Assembly (NCBI GenBank): GCA_963931865.1 | Contig: OZ007509.1 | Location: forward strand, 7,615,131 to 7,679,130 | Direction of reading: 5' to 3' | Length of the DNA: 64,000 nt | Source of the DNA: Axinella damicornis | Lineage: Eukaryota > Porifera > Demospongiae > Axinellida > Axinellidae | Translations under genes and position numbers: made by a program | Notes under the pieces: generated by a model | The model's input: only the letters and a program-made list of their open reading frames with translations | Told to the model about the DNA's origin: nothing | The model's database searches: none | Shown here: in pieces, positions 1-14,700 of the stretch | Position numbering within the stretch: position 1 is the stretch's first letter | Layout: each line of letters starts with the position of its first letter

Positions 1-558
1 CGGCAGTGTCGTTGGCACTTTGGTTCTGCATGCGTGAGCAGAAAAGGCGGGATGTGGGGAGGTGGGTGGGTGCACCTGAAGGGTGCGAACATGCAGCATG
101 ACCACATCTGGGCTTGGCCGTGGCCATGAATATCCCTTGGTTGCAGCCAGGTGGGCCATTTCTTTGGTAAATGTGCCTAGAAAACAGCGCTCTGACCTTG
201 TATAGCCTCAAATTCCAGTGTTGAATGCTGATTTTTCTGCTACAGCGAGTTACCATTGCCCGAGTATTTTGCGTTTTTAACAAGTGGAGTCACAAATGTA
301 GAAAGGTGTGTGAAATTTGAGGATGAAAACCGATGGGAATCTTAGCTAGGGTATTTTAAAGTTATAAGACTGACCTCTCCAATGTGTATGGTTGGTAAAG
401 AGTTAAACAGTGACCACTATAGCCTGTAGGCTGCAGCAATACTTTCACAGTCATGGTTTAGATCGTAAATGAGCTGGGTGACATAGAAACACACAAATAA
501 TTCTATTGCTGAGTAATGCCAACATCCCATCATGGTAATATCATCTCTATTGCCACAG
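1..558. other. Intron sequence upstream of the first visible exon
   Basis: No Calx-beta half-exon, terminal repeat or RNA gene is seen. Because exon 1 of the window starts in phase 1, this should be an intron of the same gene. Confidence 0.5.
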
Positions 559-2643
559 AGGTTGTGGTTGGACTCACACAGCTTGTATATGTTGTGACTG
601 AGGGTGACACTGTGATGGTTTGTGCGCAGCTGCAGAGTGGGCAGAGTGGGCAGTTGGAAAGAAGTGTGACTGTTTCATTTTCAACCTCGTCTGATCCAGG
701 TATATACTCATAACCTCATTCCACACGTGTGTTGAAATCACACATGAGCCAGGTGATTATCCGAACTCCTACGTATAGCAACGGTCGAAGGTGGGATAAT
801 GCACAAAAACGATTGTGAGTATATTATCCGCCCAAGACTGTTACTACAGTCATGCAATTCCTCAATGCACTAACTAACTGTGCAATGGACAAAAAACCGG
901 GTATAGGCCTATGAACTGCTTCTTGCACCCAAAACAACCAATTAATTAATGGTCTTTATATAGCAAAAAATACCTCACCTCGTCTGTTAGGATGGAGTGC
1001 AATAGCTAGCCACAGGCAGAAGTGGTAGTATCATGCATGTCTAGTTCTAGATAATACACTCTAAAAAGCAGTCATGTGATCAATCCTTAGGAGTCACGTG
1101 AGCAGCAATATTATAATTGTTTACCAAAGTGTTGACTCATGAAATGTTGATCATGAATATAATATTAGAGACTATACGTATATAGTGCATTCCCACCTGT
1201 TTTGTTTGAATATTTCTGTAGCCATTGCTGGTGACTTTACTCCAGTAATTGGAGAGCAGCGCACAATAGACCCATCTGCTGCCAACCAACCTGTGTGTGT
1301 CAACATCTCTACTTCGGAGAACATTATACTTGAGTCTCCAGTGGAACAGTTCACAGTGTCTCTTAGCACTTCTGATCCTGGTGTTTCGGTGAATCCTACA
1401 GCAGCGAATGCAACTGTGGTTATTATTGATGATGACAGTGAGTGACGTTGACTTGAATTTGTAATCATACGTAGTATGTGGTACCGTACTGCACTAGCCT
1501 AGGTATGTGAAACTCACATGCCATATTTTCATGCAATTTATTTGCAACATTCACAGCCATGCACCCTAGCAACCCATTGATACATCTCACTACTACCATT
1601 GGTACATTGCATATATGCCATGCACCATAGCAACCCATTGATACATCTCACTACTACCCTAGCAATCCACTGATACATGGCATAGCCGTGCACCATAGCA
1701 ACCCATGCATTAATACATCTCACTACCACTCTAGCAATCCACTGATACATAGCATAGCCGTGCACCATAGCAACCCATTGATACATCTCACTACTACTCT
1801 AGCAACCAATTGATCCATCGCATAGCCATGCACCGTGGCAACCCATTGATACTACCCTAGCAACCATTGATACATCACATAGCCATGGACCGTAGCGACA
1901 CATTGATACATCTCACTAGCAACCCATTGATACATTGTGCAGCCATGCACCGTACCAGCCCATTAATACATCTCACTTTACTGCACTGGCATTACCCATT
2001 GATACATTTTAATACTACCCTAGCAAACCATTGACACATCACACTGCCATGCACCCTAGCAACCAACTGACACATCCCATTGCTACCTCACCTATTCATA
2101 TACCTTAGGTATATATGCGTTCATGGCCTCGATCTGCTGAGGAACTGGGTCAAGAACCGACTCAGATAAACGAAAACTTATTGACATGAGACCAAATCAC
2201 ATGACCCACCATTTACACTATACATACCCATGATATCTCGCTCAGCTACTTCCCCCTCATTCATCTATGTGAGTAATCCGGCACTGGACAGCTCTCTGTG
2301 CAGAGCTGCTGCTCCCCGATTGCATCCGCTTCAATTCATCAGCTGCTTCTCCCCGATTGCATCGATCCACTTCAACTGCTACTCCCCATTTGTGTCAGCT
2401 TCAGCTGCTGCTCCCCGATTGCATCCGCTTCAGCTGCTGCTCCCCGATTGCATCCGCTTCAACTGCTGCTCCTGATTGCGTCCGCTTCGACTGCTGCTCC
2501 CCGATTGCATCCGCCAGCTGTTCTGGAAGATTCCAGCCCATGCCCAATGTTCTCTAACATTCTTCGCAGATTTTGAGGTTTGAATTAAAGTATGAAGGCC
2601 ACACGTCACTAGTCTAGTCCTGCCCACGAACATCCCACTTCCG

Positions 2644-2691
<48 letters not shown>

Positions 2692-2714
2692 GCACATACA
2701 CACATACACACATA

Positions 2715-2761
<47 letters not shown>

Positions 2762-5700
2762 GGTTAAAATCTGATGACCTATCCACCTCCTGTTAAGTTT
2801 GGTTGCTAATGCGATGTATCTTGTTTCCGTTTCATCCAGCTGTGGAAGTTAGCTTTCAGCAGACTGTCTACAATGTTATGGAATCTGATGGTTTCGTTGA
2901 GGTGTGTGTGGTACTGTCTGGAGTTTTGGAACGTGATGTGACCGTCTCACTTTTCACAGTTGATTTCAGTGCAGTAGGTAAGTTGTGTAGCAGCTGCAGT
3001 TGTGTCTGCTGTTACATAGCTATGTCACTTGAAGCTAGTAAAGATCAGTACTGTTCATTCCATTCAACAAGCCATGTCACCATGTAGAGGTCAGTAATAC
3101 ATACTGTAGGCAAAGTACATACTTCCTAGTTCTCCAGAGAGGCAAGTTAACGATATTCAACTTACAAGCCTGATAATTTGATCTATGCTGTCTCTACTTC
3201 ACACATCAGCACCAACTGACTATGGGAACACATCTATCGATTTAACGTTCAGTCCGGGTTCCAGCTCTGTCATGTGCGTGAACATCTCAGTGGCTCAAGA
3301 TGGAGTAGTAGAAGATACAGAATCCTTTGGTGTTAGGCTGGACCGTGGCAGTGATGAAGGGGTGGTGCTCATAGAGCCTAATGCGACTGTATCTATACTC
3401 GACAATGATGGTACGTTTGTGTTTTTGATGCTGAAATCATTCGACCTGCAAAGGCCACAAATATAGAAAGCTACCTTCAGTACCTTGTTTACATTGTCAG
3501 CATTATCTGCATGGGTTTCGATGTTTCGGTATTGCTATCCCAAATGTCATGGTGATACAATTATAATTGCAGTTCTAGAACTTTGCAATATTTGAATAAT
3601 TGCCCATCTCGATCTAACCAGAGCCCAATTTGACAACATAATCATAGATAATAGGACTTAGAGTGTATGCTATATGTCACTAGTACCATATTTACCGTGT
3701 AAGTATTCGTATGAATAACCAAGCTGCCTATGGTGGCTCATGCATGTACTCCTGATATAATTTATATTTCTTTTTGAGTGTTTCACTTCAATGGGAAATG
3801 CATTAGCTACAGCCATTAGCAACTCAATGCTGGTTTGAAGGCTATAGCCACTTCAGCTCAATCCCAGAAATGTTGACACTTGCAGTATCATATGGAGAGT
3901 CTTAGGAACACACATGTAGAATTGTAGATTACCACAAGTTAAGTATGTAATCAGACTAGGGGCTTGGTTTGAGAGTTAGGCAGTGCAGGCAGGCATTTTG
4001 TTTCCAGAAACGTTTTCGTGTTTCCACAATTGTGCATGTACACCATACATTGTACTGTTGCTAGTATATGGGCCTTTGTTTTTTCCTTTCTTGATGACCT
4101 ACTAATGACAACAGAAAATGACATAGGAAGATTCATTCAAACCTCTAGTGACGATAACTATAAATAGATCCATCAGAAAGAGTAATGTAATTGGAATATG
4201 ACCTCTGTATAAAAGAGGTTTATGGGTCTTCTGTATCAACGTTTAATCAATCCTCGAATACTTCCACTCTGTAGTTGTACTGATTGGCTTCCAGCAGGAT
4301 GCCTACACTGCAACAGAGGACAGTGGAGCTGCTGTGGTGTGTGTGACTCTAACTGGATTCATCGAGCGCAATGTGGCAACTACTGTCTCCACCTCAGACA
4401 TTGATGCAGTTGGTAGGTCACACAGGGATTTATTCCTTACCAATCACTGAAAACAAATCAACCTCTGTGTGTAGGATACTGACATGGTATGTTAACTGCA
4501 TAGCTGAGTACGTTTTAACAACATGCCAGCATGCAAGATTAGTGTATTTTTCCACGGCATTTGTTTTCCTGTATGCAGCCACAGTGGAGTGGCATAGTTA
4601 GTCCTGGATACAAAGTCAAAGTTAAACTCGAGGGTGAAACATTGTTGAGAACCCTCACATCCTCTCAACTGACAACAACTGCTAATATTACTGTGCTACT
4701 TGTAAGGTTGATGTGAACTTGCCTGGCTCTAGTTTAGCCAACACAGGACTTGGTTTTTAGCTTATTAATGATCTGTGTTTGTGTGTACCCCCTCCACCTC
4801 CTGTTGGTGAATTCTTTTTACTTCCCAAGACAGATATTGTATATATAGTCTAAGTTGGCTGCCGTTGGTTGCTTTGACTGTCATGATGTCATTGGTAGTA
4901 CATGACATCACATAGGAGTGTGTTAGCTGGGGTGAGCCTAGTCTCGGCCCCAGACCCAAACCAACCCCAGCGCGGATCGCTTCCAGTATCCCGCGCGTGA
5001 TACTAGATGCGATCCGTGCTGGGGTGGGTTTGGGTCTGGGACCGAGACTAGGGTGAGCCATAAACTAGCTAGCCACCTACAAACAGCCTGAGAACAATGC
5101 TTTGTAAGTACAAGCTTGTGGATGCAGTTGGAATCTGCAGAAGTATGTACACAGCAGGCCTGCAGCAAGCTATTTTGAGTGGTATGGCAAAGGCAGTGCA
5201 TAGAGGCATGTAGTGGTGATCTAATCCGCGCGAAGCACTGAAAAATATTTCACCTTATCTTTTTCAGCTATATCTGGATTGATTCTTGTAGCACCTTCGT
5301 GCTTTGCACTACACTGCCACTTCTAACCTTTCTGTTTATCAATTCCGTGACCGCCTCACTCTCTCCATGGATAATATAGTACATGCCGTAATGCACTGAT
5401 GGAAGCCTGCAAGGAACTTTTTCTTCTTGTTCGAGTTATAAAGTGGTCCGGCCAAAACCGGACCGGCCGGACCGCTTGCTACGGCCATGCACAGTAAGAG
5501 CAAACCTGAGGGTGCCGATTGGGGGTGTTGTCCACTCATAATAATACAGTACATGGAGGAAGCAAAACTACACTGTTAACATAATCAAGGTGACGAATGT
5601 AAGTGTTTCACTGCGGCATAATGTGTTATTAGGTGGTATTAACAGTCTATAATCCCTTCTCCATTCAACAGCACCATTTGACTACACCAGCACTACCAGA

Positions 5701-8700
5701 GTCGTAATGTTCTCTCCGGGTTCCAACCTCACAATGTGTGTCAACATCCCGGTGGTTCAGAATGATGGAGTTGAGAATGAAATGGAGTTCTTCAGAGCAA
5801 ACTTGACCAGCGATGATACTGCAGTGATTCTAACACGTGCATCGGTTCCAGTCACCATCATTGATAGTGACAGTAAGAGAGATAGAAAATAATATACTCC
5901 TTTTTGTGCTTGTGTCCCCCAGGTACAAGGCTTGTGTCCCCTGGTGATCTAATTGTGGATGATGCAGTAGTTGTTATACAGGTTACGGTGCTGACAACAC
6001 CGACTAGACTTAATTCCATAGAACCGGTTTTGGTTGTGTGATTAGCTTAAGTCAAACTGAAATTTGCTTTGGGCATGCAAACATTTTACATTCTGCATTT
6101 AGAATGCGATGTATTCACTACGAAATCAAAACCAGTCCTACTGTACCACAGTGAGCCACTGGCTTATGGCTTGCTTTGCACTCTGTCACACATGAACACC
6201 TGCCTGGACACAACTGCATACAACTCCAAGTATTTTCATTGTGGAGCATTCCATGGATCCTGACTCACACTCGTGATAGCAACTATGAGCACAGATATAT
6301 AAGCAGACTGGGTTTTGATTGCAACTTACACTACTGGTATAGATCCGGCTTCTACCACAGACATAACCTCCAAGTCAAGTTAGTAGCTGGATCCGGCTGC
6401 TAGACAGCTACGACTCACTGATTCTCAGCACAGCGTGGTTCGATTACGTCATAGCGGAGGATAACCGATTTATCCTCCGCGGTACATCAAAGGATTTCCC
6501 ATGCACTGCGGTAGAAATGTCATTAATCGGTACTGTGGTAAATGCAAACTTGAATCATCCATTCACAGAGATCACACCACACGAGCAGTAGTTGAGTAGC
6601 TACACCAACGTCTGATTCTGCTTGTACCTTGCAGCTGTGATGGTTACCTTGGAGCAGGACTCGTACCAAGTCACTGAGGGTGTACCTATGATTGAAGTTT
6701 GTACTGAGATCAGTAGAGCCACACAGCGTACAGTTGTAGTCTTCTTGAGAACTGTCGAAGGAACAGCTCAAGGTGAGATGGTCCATGCTGTAGTAATTAG
6801 ATACAATAACTTGATACAACCATCCCTCCTCCTAGCAGTTTGTGATGCAATGGAAGGAGAGGCTCAAGTGTATAGGATGCAGTGATATGATGCCCAGCCT
6901 CCCCCCTTAGGTAGCAATGGCCTGAATACAAGTCTGTAGTATAAAGGATATAGTTAATAATGGTATTGTGTCATTCAAGTCACGTATATGGGCTTAGGGC
7001 TACAAACATCATTTCTAGGCTGAGATGTATAATCAGGACTCAAAACGGAAAGCTTATCATCAATGTATTGTAGGCCTCCCAGACACCATGCAGACATTGG
7101 AGGGCATGATTTCAATTTCGTTATGTATCTGAATCAGTTAGAAAAGACAGGTACAAGTCCAATGTCAGAGGAGGTAGCAGCATACAGATGTATGATCCCA
7201 GAGGCTGCTCTAATGGTTTTGTAGCTGCTACATGCCCTACAGCTCAGACTGTACTGCTTCAAACGGTAAGGAGAAGTGAAGATGGCAACAAAGTAACTCT
7301 ACAACGATCAATTCAGGGTTCTGACATCCACTATTGATGTAATGACTCTCTGCCCTCTTCCATTTGCAGCTCCAATGGACATTTCGATCATCACTACAAT
7401 CGAATTAACATTTACAAGCTCACCCATGGACATCTGCAGAAACATCACCATTGAAGATGACCTTGTGATAGAGGAACCACAAGAGCAGTTTGATGTGATG
7501 CTCTTTACCAATGACTCAGCTGTCATATTTGGCACGCAAACTGCCAGTGTTACCATCACAGACAATGACGGTACGTGCATTAAGAGTTGAGTGAATAATT
7601 CTTCATGAAGCCAGCGGCAGTGACAGACGTGCTCCTAGATTAGCACACACCAATTTAATGAGTGGAACTCCCAAAATATGTAATTATAATCACAAATTAA
7701 TATTACAAGCCAAAGCATAGCTTACAGATTCATGAGGTGAGATTCATGGGGTGTGAATGCAAGCCAATTAGTATACTTCACACGCATACTTATCCATGCA
7801 CTTTGGAACTACCTGACTGCTACACACTACTTGACTCTGTACAGGCTTCAGTAAAATTATAATGGTGTTTCGGATCATTGCAATTTGTTTGGTACATAGT
7901 GAAATGAAGGACAGCTGGGTTGTCAAGAATGGCTCACTCTTTACGCAGATGAATACTGCTAGCTGATTACTGGCTGTGTCCAGTGTTCCAACCACTAATA
8001 TTAAGGAGTACAGGAGTTTTTACATCATTCTAACATGACCATAAAATGTCTATTGGAATTCCTTCATGTTGCTTTTGCTTTTCAAACTGTATAGCAAGAC
8101 TTATATATCATTCAATATCTGAGAATGTACACTAGGTGTATTGAAGCCCTATAGGGGTACATGGCCGACACAATAGGCTGCAAGATTGGCTTTTTGACAG
8201 TTATTTGTGTATAGTGCAGAGCAATAGTACATAGATAGGCACATTCAAAGATGACAGGCTGTAGGCAGTGATGCTGCATGTAATTAAATACACACCATTG
8301 GCAACGCATGCAGATTGTACACGTTTCCTTAAAGGGCCCGCAACCACATTTGAATGTGATCACAGTTGGTATACACCAAAAGTTGAACATAAAATTCCAC
8401 AAGCCTATTAGCCTCGTACCCAGTCCCACGCCCAGCTTTTCGTCGCTTGCAGTACGTACTGCAAGCGATGAAAAGCTGGGCGTGGGACTGGGTACGAGGC
8501 TACAAGCCTATCACATATAATAAAAGCCTATAGTGTTTGTCAGCTACCATATGCATCAAGATGAAATCTATTTTCTTTCATTACAGTGGTGGATGTGGGA
8601 TTGATGCAGACTACGTACACCACCAGTGAAGCGATGGGCTCAGTGTCTGTTTGTGTGGAGATCAGTCCTGCTCAGTTAGCAAGGAACGTGTCTGTGACTC

Positions 8701-11700
8701 TCACTAGTAGGACTGCAGGAGCTGTTGGTAAGCCATTCAAATCTCAAACACAGATTTTGTGTATAGACGCATTGCAGCTGACATCATTTTGAGAATACTA
8801 GCAAAAACAGAAAACAGCTGTCTGGTTGGTGTACCTGGAGATAGCAGCTTATATGGCAATCTCAGCAAACGCAATGATGCACCAACAATGTTTCTAGTAT
8901 GTGTTCAATCAAATGAAATGTGTAAGCAAATAATTATTTACCAGAGGGCATTTCGATCGATACAGCATATGCTGCCAATGTATTACACCAAGATGGCAGC
9001 ACAATTAAGTTTTAGTATACTCGGAAAATGTCTACGACAAAAGATTCGTTCTCCTAAAGCACAACCATTATGAGATTGCAAACAAATGAAAGTGTAGCTC
9101 CCTTTTCCCCACTCACACCCACACACCTCAAATTACAATCATGCTTATACATGTACTGGTCCTGTGTAGCCTCGTTCCCAGTCCCACGCCCAGCTTTTCG
9201 TCGCTTGCAGTACCGTACTGCAAGCGACGAAAAGCTGGGCGTGGGACTGGGAACGAGGCTAGGTCCTGTGTACACACATCTTACTATTAATTGCCTTTTT
9301 TCATTTCACGTTCTCAACAGCTGATGTGGACTATGAAACAGCTACTTTTGAGATTCAGTTCCAAACAGCACCAGACACAATGTGTCGCTCGTTCATTATC
9401 CTGGAAGACACAGAAAAGGAGCCAGTGGAGGCATTTGGAGTGCTGCTAGAGACCAGTGATCCAGCTGTTCGACTAACAGATACGTTTGCAACTGTATCCA
9501 TCAATGACAGCACAGGTATATCTCGGATTTTATGTTGTCTGAATAGTTGGTTGCTGACAGATAACTCAGTTATACTCTTGATGGACATATATGGGTTAGT
9601 ATGTATGCAAATGATAATTAATGACTATGTTTTATTGCAGTGATCCGAGTTGGGTTTGATCCAGTCATGTACGCTGTGAACGAGAGTGAATGTGTTGTCA
9701 CAGTGTGCATCAGTGCGATGGATACTCTGACTGGAGGAACACTATCAGTCATTCTAACAACAGAGCCTGGCTCAGCAACTGGTAGGCATATGTCAATGTG
9801 AACGTAGTTTCTCATGAAGTTGGAGATTGCATGTTCAATTACATACCTGAATGTGTTGCTAATTAGAAGAAGAAGCCTGGACATCTTAAACACATGCACA
9901 TAACAGGCTTACGTACATGCTGCTTATGTAGCATAAGACAAACACTATGAGCATATTCAGTTGATTTGCTATTGATTTATGTACTTTCAGAAGGCGATGA
10001 TTATTCACGTGAAGTCAGGGTTCTGACATTCACCTCTGCTCCCAGCCGAAGATACGTGAACATCACTATTTTAAAAGACACACCAGTGGTAGAGCAGCAA
10101 GAGACATTTGGTGTGACTCTGAGCGCAACTGACCAGTGCGTCAATCTGACAGAGGATGAAGCAACTGTTACAATCAATGATGACACAGGTAGGGAGGATA
10201 ACTCATACATTGATATTCAAGCAAAGTCTCACACAATATTTTTTTCTGTGGCATCTTAATACTGCGCATGTGTAACTATTGCTACAATTCCAATCACTAC
10301 ATAAGTGTCGATCACTACACCACCACTGATGCATGAGTTGGAGCCAGTATAAATGCACAAACCCCAAACATTGCACAATTTCCACCATACAGTTCTGGCA
10401 TAATGTTGTGGAATAATATTATTACTTTTTGCAGAGGTGCAGGTTGAATTTGCACAGCCTGCCTTGACAGTAAGTGAAGATGACGGATCAGTTTCTGTAT
10501 GTGTCGACATATCTGGAGCTTCTTTGGACAGGGATGTGACTGTCTATGTCTCAATAGATGATGGCACAGCTATGTGTGAGTCCCTCTGTGATTATATACA
10601 TTGTATATGGTATTTCCAGATGCCCTGACCACCCATGGATGATCCAGTGTTATGCATGCATGGCACACTGATGTATTGTATTGCATGGGCTGTCTTCACT
10701 TCTGCTGAAGCAGTTTGTTATTTCACAAAACGTGTCATTTTGTACCAATATTGATGCAGAGAGGTAATGCTCCCTATGTGTTCTCTTTCCCTATTCCATG
10801 TACATAGCACCTGATGACTACACAGCAGTTAGCCCCCAACATCTGACCTTCACCAGTGCTCCATCTCAGATGTGCATTACTGTCAACATTTCCGAGGATG
10901 GGGTGGTGGAGCCAACTGAATCATTCACAGTCACATTGAGCTCTTCAGACCCTGCTGTTCAACAATCACTACCATCTTCTACCAGTGTTACTATCACTGA
11001 TACAACAAGTAAGTACCTGCTGTCTGTTTGTTCTACTATCAAGATCATCGTTACACACTCTAAAGCCTCAAAACATGGTAGCTGTTCATACATGGCTAGC
11101 TTTGGCCCAAAGTAATCCTCTCCCAGTCAGGAAGGAAAGCTTGGTAGAGTGACCAGTCTCAGGTTATGGGTGGGCTGTAGCCATAAATTAATATTTTTTC
11201 TATGGCATTGTAAATAGTGCTACAATCCCAACTGCTACGTAGGCACAGATCACCACACCAGCACAGATGCATGAGTTGGGGCCAGTAATACACAAACTCC
11301 AACCGTTTTCTACATTGCGACAAAATTTCCACCATACAGTTCTGGCATCATTTTGTGGAATATTACTTTTTACAGTGGTGCAGGTTGAGTTTGCACAGCT
11401 GCAGCCTGCCTTGGCAGTAAGTGAAGCTGACGGATCAGTTTCTGTGTGTGTCAACATATCTGGAGCTTCTTTGGACAGGGATGTGACTGTTTATGTCTCA
11501 ATAGATGATGGCACAGCTATGTGTGAGTCCCTCTGTGACTGTATACACTGTATATACACTTCCAGATGCCCTGACCACCCGTGGATGGTCCAGTGGTATG
11601 CATGCATGGCACACTGATGTATTGTATTGCATGGGCTGTCTTCACTGCTGCTGTAGCAGTTTGTTATTTCACAAAACGTATCATTTTGTACCAATATGGA

Positions 11701-14700
11701 TGCAGAGAGGTAATGCTCCCTATATATGTGTTCTCTTTCCTTATTCCATGTACATAGCACCTGATGACTACACAGCAGTTAGCCTGCAACATCTGACCTT
11801 CACCAGTGCTCCATCTCAGATGTGCATTACTGTCAACATTTCCGAGGATGAGGTGGTGGAGCCAACTGAATCATTCACAGTCACATTGAGCTCTTCAGAC
11901 CCTGCTGTTCAACAATCACTACCATCTTCTACCAGTGTTACTATCACTGATTCAACTAGTAAGTACCTACCATCTGATTGTTCTAGCTGTCATGAGGCAA
12001 AGAATCATTGTTCAATAGCGCACACACACCTATACGTAATTGTACTGAGCACAATAGGAGTTACATTACTGACATAGTACTATCCTGGGTTGTTAGCACT
12101 GTTTCAGATGAAACGCCTTCAGGAGCACACCTACTGTTTTTTTAAGGTAGAGCTGAGTCAATTGACTCCTATAGGAGAGAAAGAAAATGATGTGGCTCTA
12201 ACCAGCAACTTTCGATAAGCAGTCGAATGCTTTAACCACTCGGCCACCAACCATCCCTAAGAGCAGAATAGCGAACCATGGTGCTGCATGAGTACAAATG
12301 TGTGACACTGCATGCCACATATCTGTCTTGGTTACTTTCCTCGTTCAAGAGGTTGCTTATGCTGTTGGACTTTTGTGCCCCTTTCAGATGTGCAGGTTGG
12401 ATTTGTACAGTCTTTCTTTGTGGTGAACGAAGCTAATGGACCAATATTTGTATGCATTGAAATATTTGGAGCTGACTTGAACAGGAGTGTCACTGTCTTA
12501 CTATCAACACAAGACAACACAGCCATCTGTAAGTTTGCCTTTACGTAATGCTGCATGTGTCGGACACGTAATAATATGGGCAAATTTTAATTCTGGTGTA
12601 GTAGCTACTGGTAGCTGTTTATATAGTTGCATTGGCAGTCAAATACCACAACGTTGCATATTATTATTATTATTATTATTATTATATTATTGTTATTATT
12701 GTTTGACTAATAGGAATAGCCTACATAGATTCTGGCTATACACCATTTTGATCGTTTACGTGCACTGACCAAACAGTTTGGTGCTGAAGCTCACCTTGGT
12801 GGTGGAGTTATGAGCGATTTTGTTGTCTTGTCTGCCACCATTGCTTGAGTGCTGGCTTCGACTATCAGATACCGGTACAGCTCTCAAGAAAAGCCCACAG
12901 AGATCTGACCACACTGTCCTGATGGCCATCGTGTACTGGCGCTTAATTGTCTGCCGAAACTCACCCTGGTCACAAAGTTGCGAGCACTGTACTACTTAAC
13001 TGTCTTCCCTTTGGCCGCCATGGCATGCTCACTTTCACTTGATTGTAGTTAAGGAGGCATGGCCATCACATGATATGTGCAATGGATTGCACCTGGAAAT
13101 GCGGGCAGCTTCAAATGAGGCTAGCCTACGAGCTGTGAGTATGTGCTGGTGGGTGCATCCACCAGGTGATAGTAAGACCTGGGTCATGGATCACCGGCTA
13201 TCAGGAGTGCAGTTTCCATATGTAGCTAACTGAAGCAGCTTTTCTATCGCACGTATTGCGGCTTATAATAGGTATGTGTTGACCGTAAGTAAAATGTCAT
13301 CACCACGTGTAATGAACTTCATGTGGAATGTGTGATTCAGGTTACAATACGCATTTCTATCATATATTTAGTGCAAGAGCTATGTATCTTTGGAAGACCG
13401 TGGCAGAGTAGGCTTATATCTCACTGCTTCAGTGTGAGTTGTCACCACGTCCTTCACTGAAGGCCAGGGGAGGTGCACCGAATACAGTCTTTGTTTGTAC
13501 ATAGCTCTGCATGGCCCTTGGTATTCACATCCTGTGTCTTGAAACTGAAGGCAGAATTCTGCACAAGACAAAAAAAATTTGGGGAATGCACTCTACATGT
13601 ACATGGTAGAGGCCAAAGTGTGCATGTAACTATGCCTAGCTCCACTAGAAGATTGTCTTGCAAGAAATGGGCAGTTCCGAAAAAGTTCAATGTCAAATTT
13701 GTGCACGGGTGGTGGAACAGGTCCGGCAGACCGGCAACCACCGGACCTTGTTAGACACCTGAAAAGCCAGCAGATGCAATCTCAGAGGTCCTATAATCCT
13801 AACATTTCCATTTTTCGCATGAATAATCGGCTGCTTCACAGCCTCTGCATATACACGCATAATGCCTCCACTATATTAACCTGACCAAACACTAAAGTGC
13901 TTCAGCTGCTCCTGTGTGCTAGGCGGTGTAAGAATTGAGAGGGCCTGCATCAATCTAGTTACTGTCATCGCATGCGTGGTGTTCATGGGTACCTGGTACT
14001 CTGCAATAGAGCACCATGGTACAGTGAAACCTGCGTACGTGCACGAGTGCGTTTAACATTATAGAAAGTGCCAAACTGGGCATACAAAAATGAAACAACC
14101 AGGTATTTTACAATACTTAAAGTCCTTAGTTGTCTTTTCATGGAACTTACTTGAATTGAAGTTGTTTAGTGTCACAAGAATGAGGTCAATCACACTAAAA
14201 CTTCTCATGACCGCTATAGAGAGGTTTTCTGTATTCCAGCCACCTCTCTAATGAGGCCAAATATCTTCGGCCCCCAGGTGACCGCATTAGACAGGTTCCA
14301 CTGTACTCTGTAATAGAGCACCATGGTGCTTTAATACGAGTATGAAACACTGATGCAGAGGAGGCTTGTCCATTTGTGTTCGAATTTAGTCCCTTTCCTT
14401 TCCCCACTCTATGTAGCTTCTGATGACTACACAAATACCTCTCAACCTGTGACCTTCAGCAGTGCTCCATCTCAGATGTGCATCCCCATCAACATTACCA
14501 ATGATGAAGTGATGGAGCCAACTGAGTCATTTGATGTTACGCTGGTCTCTGAAGACCCTGCTGTTCAACTGACAGCACCAATTACCACTGTTATAATCCT
14601 GGACGATGAAGGTAAGTACACAATATTTCTGTTTGATGGTAAGTACACAATATTTCTGTTTGTTCTGTAGGCATTGCCACAGGTTTTTGTGTTATAGCTG

